Of a stretch of 12,362 nt of DNA, positions 6,037 to 12,362 are shown one piece after another. Position 1 is the stretch's first letter. Each line of letters begins with the position of its first letter. The stretch spans positions 1 through 12,362 of the forward strand of contig CAAFRY010000065.1 in the NCBI GenBank assembly GCA_900765525.1. Reading direction: 5' to 3'. Source of the stretch: an uncultured Blautia sp. (lineage in GTDB: Bacteria > Bacillota > Clostridia > Lachnospirales > Lachnospiraceae). Position numbers and translations under genes: made by a program. The notes beneath the pieces are model-generated. The model made no database searches, was not told where the DNA came from, and saw nothing but the letters and a program-made list of their open reading frames with translations.

Positions 6037-7434
6037 TTAATAAGCGTTCTTATTTATAAACCCTTTAAAAACTGTCAGAAACAAGATTTTCACGTCCAGA
6101 CCCAAAGTCCAATTTTCTATATAATATAAATCATATTCAATACGCTTCCGGATTGAGGTATTTCCTCTGTATCCATTGACCTGGGCCCATCCGGTAATAC
6201 CGGGCCGAACCTGATGCTTTATCATATACCTGGGTACCTCTTCTTTAAACTTTTCCACAAAGAAGGGTCTCTCAGGTCTTGGTCCCACCAGGCTCATTTC
6301 TCCCTTCAGCACATTGAAAAACTGAGGAAGCTCATCAATACTGGTTTTCCGCATAAACTTTCCGAAATTGGTCACCCTGGGGTCGTCCTTCACCGTCCAC
6401 CTGGTTTTTTCTTTTTCCGGAGGCTGTACGGCCATAGAGCGGAACTTATACATCATAAAGGGGCGGTTGTGGAGCCCCACCCTTTCCTGCTTAAAAATCA
6501 GCGGTCCCGGAGAGGTAAGCTTTATCATGATGATAGAAAACAGCATAAGCGGCGAAAACAGGATAATGCCAAAGATAGCTCCTGTAACATCCATAATCCG
6601 CTTTAAAGCCGCATAATAAGTATTGGTCAGGGGTACATACCGGATATTGATAACCGGCAGTCCCAGAATATCCTCTGTATAAGGCTTGGTAGGAATAATC
6701 CGGTTATAGTCAGGTATAAACTTTGTGTGGACTCCCGACTTTTCACAGAAAGCCACAATCTCCTCCAGCCGGTTATATTCACTAAGTCCCAGGGTAATAG
6801 CAATCTCATCCAGCCGGTTTTCCGGCAGTATCACCGTAAGATTAGCGATTCTTCCAAGCACCTTTATTCCCTTGTATTGGGTTCCTGCTTCTATGTTATC
6901 ATCCAGGATTCCTCTGATTTTATACCCCCACTGGGGATTTGCCAGAATCCTGTCAATATAGCCTTCCGCTGCACTGCTGTATCCCACCAGAAGAATATGC
7001 TTCAGGTTGTAGCCCTTTCTGCGCATACTCCGGAGGAAATAACGGATTAAATTTCGCACCGCTGTCTCTGCCACAATATTTATGCCGTAAAAAATAGCCA
7101 GCAGCTCTCTGGAAAAATGCATCATCTTTATCAAATACAGCACACCCAGAATCAGGGCGATTCCCACTGTATTGGCCTTAATCACATTCCACATTTCCAG
7201 CCGCCTGCCCTGTACCCTCTTGGGCGTATACAGGCTGAAAATATAATATAACAGCAAATACACCGGAACAATAGGCACTACAGCCAGTGCGTAAATCCTC
7301 AGAGGAAGTACCTGTACACTGGAATCCATCAGCATAAATTTAATTATCCACGCCATGAAGTAGGACAGTATAATGACAAAAGCATCAATAACCACATGAA
7401 GACGGTTAAAATGCTTTTGGTTCTCTTTAATCAA
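6037..7434 (-). CDS. Polyprenyl-phosphate sugar-1-phosphate transferase (initiating enzyme, WbaP/PssY type)
   Basis: This enzyme starts glycan assembly by moving a sugar-1-phosphate from a nucleotide sugar to undecaprenyl phosphate at the inner membrane. The 465 residues have about four N-terminal transmembrane helices (12-33, 45-68, 86-103, 109-121). A Rossmann-like middle domain begins HILLVGYSSAAEGYI (146-160). The catalytic Bac_transf domain starts KRIMDV (278-283) with a hydrophobic re-entrant helix ending SPGP (308-311). Further catalytic-domain motifs are KFRSM (330-334), the Asp-Glu dyad in TSIDELPQ (D367, E368), VGPRPERP (383-390) and RPGITGWAQVNG (410-421). Translation starts at TTG: AGAGGTGAT lies 8 nt upstream and there is no other start near. 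An extended -10 promoter precedes it. The sugar is not fixed by sequence. Glucose-, galactose- and N-acetyl-amino-sugar-phosphate transferases share these motifs, and the adjacent dehydratase hints at an amino sugar. Confidence 0.93.
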   Translation of the reverse strand: MIKENQKHFNRLHVVIDAFVIILSYFMAWIIKFMLMDSSVQVLPLRIYALAVVPIVPVYLLLYYIFSLYTPKRVQGRRLEMWNVIKANTVGIALILGVLYLIKMMHFSRELLAIFYGINIVAETAVRNLIRYFLRSMRRKGYNLKHILLVGYSSAAEGYIDRILANPQWGYKIRGILDDNIEAGTQYKGIKVLGRIANLTVILPENRLDEIAITLGLSEYNRLEEIVAFCEKSGVHTKFIPDYNRIIPTKPYTEDILGLPVINIRYVPLTNTYYAALKRIMDVTGAIFGIILFSPLMLFSIIMIKLTSPGPLIFKQERVGLHNRPFMMYKFRSMAVQPPEKEKTRWTVKDDPRVTNFGKFMRKTSIDELPQFFNVLKGEMSLVGPRPERPFFVEKFKEEVPRYMIKHQVRPGITGWAQVNGYRGNTSIRKRIEYDLYYIENWTLGLDVKILFLTVFKGFINKNAY

Positions 7435-7440
7435 GGTTTT

Positions 7441-7449
7441 ATCACCTCT
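7441..7449 (-). promoter_or_regulatory. Ribosome-binding site that selects a TTG start
   Basis: AGAGGTGAT on the minus strand lies 8 nt (counted from GAGGTG) before the TTG at 7434-7432. No ATG or GTG in the frame has comparable support, and the next Met is at residue 27, inside the first membrane helix. The site therefore decides the start. Confidence 0.8.
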
Positions 7450-7477
7450 AATTACAAATATTTAACATTTTCTTAAT

Positions 7478-7506
7478 AATATATCATACTCTTTACAATA
7501 GCGCAA
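7478..7506 (-). promoter_or_regulatory. Internal promoter with extended -10 before the sugar-phosphate transferase gene
   Basis: On the minus strand, TTGCGC (7506-7501) is followed after 17 bp by TATATT (7483-7478, 5/6 to consensus). TATATT is preceded by TGA, giving the extended -10 form TGnTATATT. The predicted start is near 7471, about 37 nt before the TTG start codon. It sits in the 77-bp gap after the dehydratase stop codon. The distal genes (transferase, LCP, glycosyltransferase) could thus be expressed independently of the upstream half. Confidence 0.6.
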
Positions 7507-7511
7507 CAAAT

Positions 7512-9386
7512 TTATGACTTCCTGTTAGAGGTTATAACATAGGTAGGAACTACCTTCTGCACAGCCTCCTTAATCTCCGGGCTATCCTCACGGCTTAATT
7601 TGTCCAGAATTTCCAGCTGGCGCCGGAATTCCTCCTCATCAAATTGAATGGGGTGTCCAATATGAATCAGCTTGTTGGCCGTATCCTGCAGCCCTTCCTC
7701 GCTCATTAAAAGCTCCTCATACAGCTTCTCTCCCGGTCTAAGGCCGGTAAACTCAATCTTTATATCGTCTCCCACCTTGTAGCCGGAAAGCTTAATAAGG
7801 TTAGTAGCCAAATCCAGAATTTTCACTGGTTTTCCCATATCCAGCACAAATATTTCCCCGCCTTTTGCATAGGCTCCCGCCTGAAGCACCAGAGAAACCG
7901 CTTCCGGTATGGTCATGAAATACCGGATAATGTCAGGATGGGTAACCGTCACCGGACCTCCCTCTGCAATCTGTTTCTTGAAAAGAGGGATAACACTGCC
8001 ATTGCTGCCCAGTACATTGCCAAACCGTACAGCCACAAAATTAGTTTTGGAATGGCGGGCAAACATCTGCACCACCATCTCGCACATCCTTTTAGAGGCT
8101 CCCATGATATTGGTAGGATTTACAGCCTTGTCTGTGGAAATCAGCACAAACCGCTCCGCCCCGTACCGGTCTGCGGCCTCTGCAGTCTTAAAGGTTCCGA
8201 ACACATTATTTTTAATAGCCTCATTGGGACTGTCTTCCATAAGAGGCACATGCTTATGGGCTGCAGCGTGATAAACAATCTGAGGATGGTATTTCTCAAA
8301 AATATTATTCATTCTGTGGGTGTTCCGCACAGAACCAATCAGCACCTCCAGATTTAACGCAGGATATTTTCTTTTCAGCTCCTGCTGAATATCATAGGCA
8401 TTGTTCTCATAAATATCCAGGATAATCAACTGTCTGGGCTGATGGGCCGCAATCTGCCTGCAAAGCTCGCTTCCGATAGAGCCGCCGCCACCTGTGACCA
8501 TAACCACTTTGTTCTGAACATAGCCCATGATTTCATCCAGATTAACCTGGATAGGTTCCCGTCCCAGAAGGTCTTCAATCTGCACCTCCCGCAGCTTCGA
8601 CACACTTACATCTCCGTTGATAAACTGGTAAATTCCCGGCACAATCCGAATCTTACATCCGGTCTCTTTGCAAATATCCAGGATTTCCTTCATCTTCACA
8701 TTTCCCAGAGAAGGAATAGCCACAATAATTTCCTGGATGTTATACTCCTCCACCTTATCAGGGATATCCTCCCTGGTTCCTACTATCTGGACGCCTCTCA
8801 GATATTTTCCCTGTTTTGCCGGATCATCGTCAATGATACATTTTACCTTTAAATTCAGATAACGGCTCTCCTCCGCCTCCTTTAAAATAGAGCTTCCTGC
8901 TGCTCCGGCGCCGATAAGCATTACATTGATACGCTTTTTCCCATTTGAGGTTAAGTCTGCCCACCGCTCCGTCAAAAGCTTGATAATCAGGTAAGAAAAC
9001 CTGACGCAGCTTGTACCGATGACCATGGCAAAATAATAGATAAAATACGAAGAACGAGGCAGGGTCAGTCCCAGATAATAGGCGCAGGTAACCTGAATCA
9101 AAGAGGCGGCTGCGCAGCCCAGAATAATGTTTACCAGCTCACTGGTGCTGGCATGGCGCCACACGCTGCGGTACATTTTCGCAATGGCAAATACCACCAG
9201 GGTTATGATGGTGTTAGGTATAGTATAATGGAGTACCTGCTCCATATCCGTTACAGGAATACTGTTAAAGCTGAATTCATAGCGAATAAACAGCGCCAGG
9301 AAAGAGGCAATCTGTACGGTTAATATATCCAGCAGCACCAACAGAAATACCTTACTTGACAAGATTCTGCCTTTTTTCCATTTCAT
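7512..9386 (-). CDS. Membrane-bound UDP-sugar 4,6-dehydratase, CapD/PglF/WbpM-like
   Basis: This is predicted to convert UDP-N-acetyl-hexosamine to a 4-keto-6-deoxy sugar, the entry to bacillosamine, QuiNAc or FucNAc-type residues. The 624 residues begin with four membrane helices (about 13-35, 54-70, 86-106, 113-137). A first Rossmann domain, GAGAAGSSI (159-167), follows. The second, catalytic short-chain dehydrogenase domain has the NAD motif TGGGGSIGSE (298-307), then AAAHKHVPLME (374-384), ISTDKAVNPTNIMGASKR (416-433) and GLRPGEKLYEELL (548-560). As in PglF and WbpM, the usual Tyr-x3-Lys is replaced by Met-x3-Lys (M428, K432), with T418-D419-K420 supplying catalytic groups. This places it with the C6-dehydratases (retaining C5) rather than C5-epimerising ones, by family knowledge. 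AAAGGG precedes the ATG, and the start is 22 nt after the upstream glycosyltransferase stop codon. No aminotransferase or acetyltransferase partner is in the window. Confidence 0.92.
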   Translation of the reverse strand: MKWKKGRILSSKVFLLVLLDILTVQIASFLALFIRYEFSFNSIPVTDMEQVLHYTIPNTIITLVVFAIAKMYRSVWRHASTSELVNIILGCAAASLIQVTCAYYLGLTLPRSSYFIYYFAMVIGTSCVRFSYLIIKLLTERWADLTSNGKKRINVMLIGAGAAGSSILKEAEESRYLNLKVKCIIDDDPAKQGKYLRGVQIVGTREDIPDKVEEYNIQEIIVAIPSLGNVKMKEILDICKETGCKIRIVPGIYQFINGDVSVSKLREVQIEDLLGREPIQVNLDEIMGYVQNKVVMVTGGGGSIGSELCRQIAAHQPRQLIILDIYENNAYDIQQELKRKYPALNLEVLIGSVRNTHRMNNIFEKYHPQIVYHAAAHKHVPLMEDSPNEAIKNNVFGTFKTAEAADRYGAERFVLISTDKAVNPTNIMGASKRMCEMVVQMFARHSKTNFVAVRFGNVLGSNGSVIPLFKKQIAEGGPVTVTHPDIIRYFMTIPEAVSLVLQAGAYAKGGEIFVLDMGKPVKILDLATNLIKLSGYKVGDDIKIEFTGLRPGEKLYEELLMSEEGLQDTANKLIHIGHPIQFDEEEFRRQLEILDKLSREDSPEIKEAVQKVVPTYVITSNRKS

Positions 9387-9408
9387 AGTAGTTTCCCTTT
9401 CTCTACAG

Positions 9409-10365
9409 TTACTTTTTCAGAAGCCGGTACAGATTCCGGTACAGCTCCAACTGTACCTGTATGTATCTTCTGCCGGAATCCGCCTTAAATTTTCTGTCCC
9501 GGTTTTTCCGGGATATGGATATGCCGTTTTTCAGTCCTGCCGCATATTCCCTTCCAAAGCCTTTTTTTGCAAAAAACAATGCCTTCAGACCAAATCCGGC
9601 GGCCAGAAAGGGGGCATTCCATAGAATCTGCAGCAGCGGCATGTTTTTATATATCAGATATACATTATTTCTGGAGGAATACCGCACCTTAAATAAATTA
9701 TACCTGGAACCGGTGGTTCCGCTTCCCACATGCAGCACCCTGGCTCTAGGGCAATACCAGTTTTCATAGCCTCTGAGCCTGGCTCTGTAGCCAATATCCA
9801 TATCCTCCAGATAAGCAAAATGCTCCTGGTCAAAATATCCGATTTCTTCCATAACACTGCGGCGGTAAACAGCCGCCCCGGCACAGGAAGAAAAAATTTG
9901 TTTTTCCCTGTCATAGTCCTGTTCCGGTTTTCCCTTTCCCACCGCAAAAGCCCAGCCCAGGGCGCAATAATAATTTCCTCCGTCATCCATCCTGGTTCTG
10001 TCATGCATCTGCAGCATTTTAGCCTGGCAGGAAAAAGCCCGGGGCCGGCTGTCCATGGACTTTACCAGACTGCTGACAAAGTGCTTTTCCGCTACAGTGT
10101 CATTATTCAGAAGAATCACATATTCTTCCTTTCCGGCCTGTATCCCCACATTCACTGCACCGCAAAAGCCTGTATTTTCCTTCAGGGCAATCAATTTCAC
10201 CCAGGGATAAGTATCCCTGACAAAGGAAACACTGCCGTCCTGAGAACCGTTATCCACCAAAATCACCTGAAAATCCCGGTAATCCTGGCGCTCCAGGGAG
10301 TCCAGGCAGGGCTTTAAATATTGCTTCCCATTATAATTGGGAATCACCACTGATACTCTACACAT
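9409..10365 (-). CDS. Family 2 glycosyltransferase (WcaA/WbbL-like)
   Basis: This is a predicted cytoplasmic GT-A fold enzyme adding one sugar to the lipid-linked repeat unit. The 318 residues open with VSVVIPNYNG (4-13) and VDNGSQDGS (37-45). The metal-binding DxD position reads LLNNDTV (85-91). A catalytic-base region LEDMDIGYRARLRG (186-199) and LHVGSGTTG (211-219) follow, all typical of the WbbL/rhamnosyltransferase-like branch of family 2. A modest hydrophobic patch near 247-265 may touch the membrane. The start ATG is 10 nt after the upstream stop codon. Its ribosome site GAAAGG overlaps that stop (TGAAAGG), indicating translational coupling. Donor sugar unknown. Confidence 0.9.
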   Translation of the reverse strand: MCRVSVVIPNYNGKQYLKPCLDSLERQDYRDFQVILVDNGSQDGSVSFVRDTYPWVKLIALKENTGFCGAVNVGIQAGKEEYVILLNNDTVAEKHFVSSLVKSMDSRPRAFSCQAKMLQMHDRTRMDDGGNYYCALGWAFAVGKGKPEQDYDREKQIFSSCAGAAVYRRSVMEEIGYFDQEHFAYLEDMDIGYRARLRGYENWYCPRARVLHVGSGTTGSRYNLFKVRYSSRNNVYLIYKNMPLLQILWNAPFLAAGFGLKALFFAKKGFGREYAAGLKNGISISRKNRDRKFKADSGRRYIQVQLELYRNLYRLLKK

Positions 10366-10375
10366 ATAAAACCTT

Positions 10376-12211
10376 TCAATCCCTTGGTCTCAGGGAATAA
10401 TTCCACTTTGTCAGGGATAAATTTTTATTATAGTAGGGGTCTCCCTCTTTTAAAAGCTTTTCCCATCTGGTACGCATAAATTCAATCTCTGTCTGGAAAC
10501 GCCTTACTTTTTCCTTGCTGTCCTCTGCCCCTCTGCTCTTGGATTCGTAGTGATACAGCTCCGCATAAGGGTCATAGACCACCAGGTAGCCCAGCTTGCG
10601 GATTCTCAGGCAAAAATCCACGTCATTAAAGGCAACGGAAAGCTTTTCCTCAAAACCGCCTGCTTCCTCAAAAGCCTGGCGTTTCACCATCATGCAGGCT
10701 GCGGTTACTGCACTTAAATCCTGAATCAGGGAAGCCTTATGCATATAACCGGAACGCTCTCTGGGCATGTCCACAAACATATGGCCTGCCACACCGCCGG
10801 GACCGCCGATACCGATAATCGTTCCTGCATGCTGGATGGTATTGTTTCCGTAATACAGCTTTGTCCCCACAACAGCCGTACCGGGACGCTGACAAAAGCC
10901 CAGCATTTCCTCTATCCATCCCGGAGTTATGACTTCTGTATCATTGTTCAAAAGTAAAAGATACTGGCCCTTGGCTTTAGAAGCTCCATAATTATTGATA
11001 GCTGAGTAATTAAACTCCTTTTTCCACCGGAGAAGGCGAATTTTGGGATTTTCCCCCAGCTTTTTATAATAAGAAAAAATTTCCTTTGTAACGCTGTTGT
11101 TCTCTATAATCAATATCTCATAATTCTCATAGGTGCTCTTTTCCAGGATAGAATTCACACATTTTTCCAAATCCTCCTTAGAGTCCTTATTGGGAATTAT
11201 AATAGAAACCAAAGGATTTCCCTGCACCGGATAATTCACTCTGTAAAAGCCAAAATCCTTAGTCTGTGTCACAACTCCTGTCAATCCACGCCGCTTCAGG
11301 TGAGCCTCAATAGCCCTTTGCCCTGCCTGGTAGGCGTAAAGCTTACTCTGAGGATTGTCCGCAGTGGAGGACTGGTGAACCCTCCAGTGGTACAAAATTT
11401 CCGGAATGTGATGGATTTTTGCCGCCCTCTCTGTACAACGGAAAATAAAATCATAATCCTGGGCTCCGTCGTATTCTTTCCGGAAGCCCCCTGTCTCCTC
11501 CAATAAACTTCTCTTTACCACAAAAAAATGACAGATATAATTGTTGGAGCAAAGCAAATCTTCATTGAAATCCGGTTTCAAATTAGGCTGAAAATGTTCC
11601 AGCTCATCTCCCCTTACCTTATCCTCGTCCGTATAGAGAACCTCTATCTCCCTGTCTCCCTCCAGGGCGGAGGCAATCTCATACAGAGCATTGGGTGCCA
11701 GTAAATCATCGTGGTCCAGGAGGCCGATATAATCTCCTGTGGCCATAGAAAAGGCTTCATTGGTATTCTCTGCAATCCCCTTATTCTCCTCCAGCTTTTT
11801 CCAGATTATCCTGCTGTCCCTTTCCCTGTACTGGCGAAGCACATATTCCATGGAAGCATCCTTGGGGCTGGCGTTGGCAATACACAGCTCCCAATTTTCG
11901 TAAGTCTGCTGAAGCAGTGAATCTATCATCTGCCGCAGATACTTTTCCGGGGTCTTGTAAGCCGGTACTACAATACTGATTTTTGGACAATACTCCCATT
12001 TCCGTTTTCTCTGTTTTTTCAGCTCCTCCATATCCGGCACATATTCCTCGTACCAGGGTCCATAGGGAACCTCCTCCGGCTCAAACCGCTCATGAAGCCT
12101 CACCCAAAACTCCCTGGGACCGTAATGCTTCATATACCGCAGCCCTTTCTGTATGGTATAGGGCGACAGCTTTCTTACCATTCTCCCCCACTCTATCTTC
12201 CCTTTCGGCAT
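10376..12211 (-). CDS. Two-domain family 2 glycosyltransferase
   Basis: This is a predicted bifunctional glycosyltransferase of 611 residues with two GT-A domains in tandem. Residues 1-75 form a basic, aromatic N-terminal region with no recognised domain. Domain one has ISIVVPAYKTP (78-88), the metal site LLDHDDLL (164-171), DEDK (195-198) and GAQDYDFIFR (249-258). Domain two has VSIIIPNKDS (335-344), the metal site LLNNDTEV (420-427) and FNDVDFCLRIRKLGY (528-542). Both domains keep their acidic metal ligands, so both may be active and could add two successive sugars. The start ATG has AGGTGAAGGG just upstream. A later ATG at codon 11 is possible but its purine run lies too close. It is the first gene of the visible cluster; no convincing promoter is seen in the 151 bp upstream, so transcription may enter from beyond the window. 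Confidence 0.9.
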   Translation of the reverse strand: MPKGKIEWGRMVRKLSPYTIQKGLRYMKHYGPREFWVRLHERFEPEEVPYGPWYEEYVPDMEELKKQRKRKWEYCPKISIVVPAYKTPEKYLRQMIDSLLQQTYENWELCIANASPKDASMEYVLRQYRERDSRIIWKKLEENKGIAENTNEAFSMATGDYIGLLDHDDLLAPNALYEIASALEGDREIEVLYTDEDKVRGDELEHFQPNLKPDFNEDLLCSNNYICHFFVVKRSLLEETGGFRKEYDGAQDYDFIFRCTERAAKIHHIPEILYHWRVHQSSTADNPQSKLYAYQAGQRAIEAHLKRRGLTGVVTQTKDFGFYRVNYPVQGNPLVSIIIPNKDSKEDLEKCVNSILEKSTYENYEILIIENNSVTKEIFSYYKKLGENPKIRLLRWKKEFNYSAINNYGASKAKGQYLLLLNNDTEVITPGWIEEMLGFCQRPGTAVVGTKLYYGNNTIQHAGTIIGIGGPGGVAGHMFVDMPRERSGYMHKASLIQDLSAVTAACMMVKRQAFEEAGGFEEKLSVAFNDVDFCLRIRKLGYLVVYDPYAELYHYESKSRGAEDSKEKVRRFQTEIEFMRTRWEKLLKEGDPYYNKNLSLTKWNYSLRPRD

Positions 12212-12257
12212 TACCCTTCACCTGCCTTTACTTATACTCTCCGTATGCTGTATTGTC

Positions 12258-12292
12258 TGTTACTGTTCCCTCATATCTCGTAAACAGTAACA
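12258..12292. repeat. Inverted repeat upstream of the glycosyltransferase cluster
   Basis: TGTTACTGTT (12258-12267) and AACAGTAACA (12283-12292) are perfect 10-bp inverted arms around a 15-base centre. There is no T run on either side, so it is not a simple terminator. It begins 46 bp upstream of the first glycosyltransferase start codon, where an operator or leader-RNA hairpin could act. The function is unknown. Confidence 0.7.
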
Positions 12293-12295
12293 TTC

Positions 12296-12335
12296 GCAGG
12301 CCCATTTAAAGTTTTGCTTCGCAAAAGGAGCCTGC
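12296..12335. repeat. Nested hairpin at the right edge
   Basis: Outer arms GCAGGC (12296-12301) and GCCTGC (12330-12335) enclose a perfect inner hairpin, TTTTGC (12312-12317) and GCAAAA (12321-12326), with a 3-base loop. On the minus strand the outer stem is not followed by T residues. Together with the repeat at 12258-12292 it fills most of the 151-bp non-coding right edge, in which I see no open reading frame with a ribosome site. Confidence 0.55.
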
Positions 12336-12362
12336 TCACACCTGAATCATGTTCTTACGCAG

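Noticed and set aside
9730..10317. Plus-strand open frame of 195 codons opposite the 318-aa glycosyltransferase
   Set aside because: It is fully antisense to a gene with all family 2 motifs, and has no ribosome site or recognisable motif.
12219..12255. TATAAG with an upstream CAGACA as promoter for the first glycosyltransferase
   Set aside because: The predicted transcription start would fall inside the ribosome site, leaving almost no leader, so it is unlikely to be used.
12258..12292. Inverted repeat read as an intrinsic terminator
   Set aside because: There is no T run on either strand after the stem, and the loop is 15 bases, so it was recorded as a repeat only.
1..12362. CRISPR array, tRNA, rRNA, transposase or phage genes
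   Set aside because: No regularly spaced repeats, cloverleaf-like segments, rRNA-like stretches or mobile-element proteins were seen on either strand.

Overview
The window reads as chromosomal DNA from a Gram-positive anaerobe of the class Clostridia, most likely a Lachnospiraceae (Blautia/Dorea/Ruminococcus-like). This is an inference. It rests on moderate GC, strong AGGAGG-type ribosome sites, the combination of an LCP wall-ligase with a polysaccharide locus, the style of the ClpX-like and HtrA proteins, and the hairpin-rich intergenic repeats. All eight genes are on the minus strand, so transcription runs from high to low coordinates.

From right to left, 12211 to 3713 is a cell-surface polysaccharide cluster. 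It holds a two-domain family 2 glycosyltransferase (611 aa), a second family 2 glycosyltransferase (318 aa), a membrane-bound nucleotide-sugar 4,6-dehydratase of the CapD/PglF type (624 aa), a polyprenyl-phosphate sugar-1-phosphate transferase (465 aa, TTG start), a LytR-CpsA-Psr protein (428 aa, very acidic tail) and a third, rhamnosyltransferase-like glycosyltransferase (311 aa). Together they suggest this route: make a 6-deoxy-4-keto amino sugar nucleotide, load the first sugar phosphate on undecaprenyl phosphate, extend the chain, then attach the finished polymer to the wall. No flippase, polymerase, ABC exporter or aminotransferase is in view, so the cluster probably continues upstream, beyond the right edge. 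A second promoter, with an extended -10, lies just before the sugar-phosphate transferase gene and would allow the distal half to be expressed separately.

The left third holds two protein quality-control genes, each with its own apparent promoter. One is a membrane-anchored HtrA/DegP serine protease (3599-1950), followed by a strong bidirectional hairpin terminator. The other is a ClpX-type AAA+ unfoldase (1531-104) with altered substrate-recognition and peptidase-docking loops. The htrA promoter carries two adjacent 11-bp direct repeats next to its -35 element, as expected for a two-component response-regulator site.

The 418-bp gap between htrA and the clpX-like gene is structurally dense. 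It contains the htrA terminator, a nested hairpin, a long palindrome, a probable clpX promoter, and a 27-bp sequence that recurs in inverted orientation just past the 3' end of the clpX-like gene (25 of 27 identical). The right edge of the window (12212-12362) is also non-coding and contains two further inverted repeats. I see no tRNA, rRNA, CRISPR array, transposase or phage gene. The main leads are the divergent ClpX paralogue, the repeat pair bracketing it, and the htrA operator. Otherwise the genes belong to known families.
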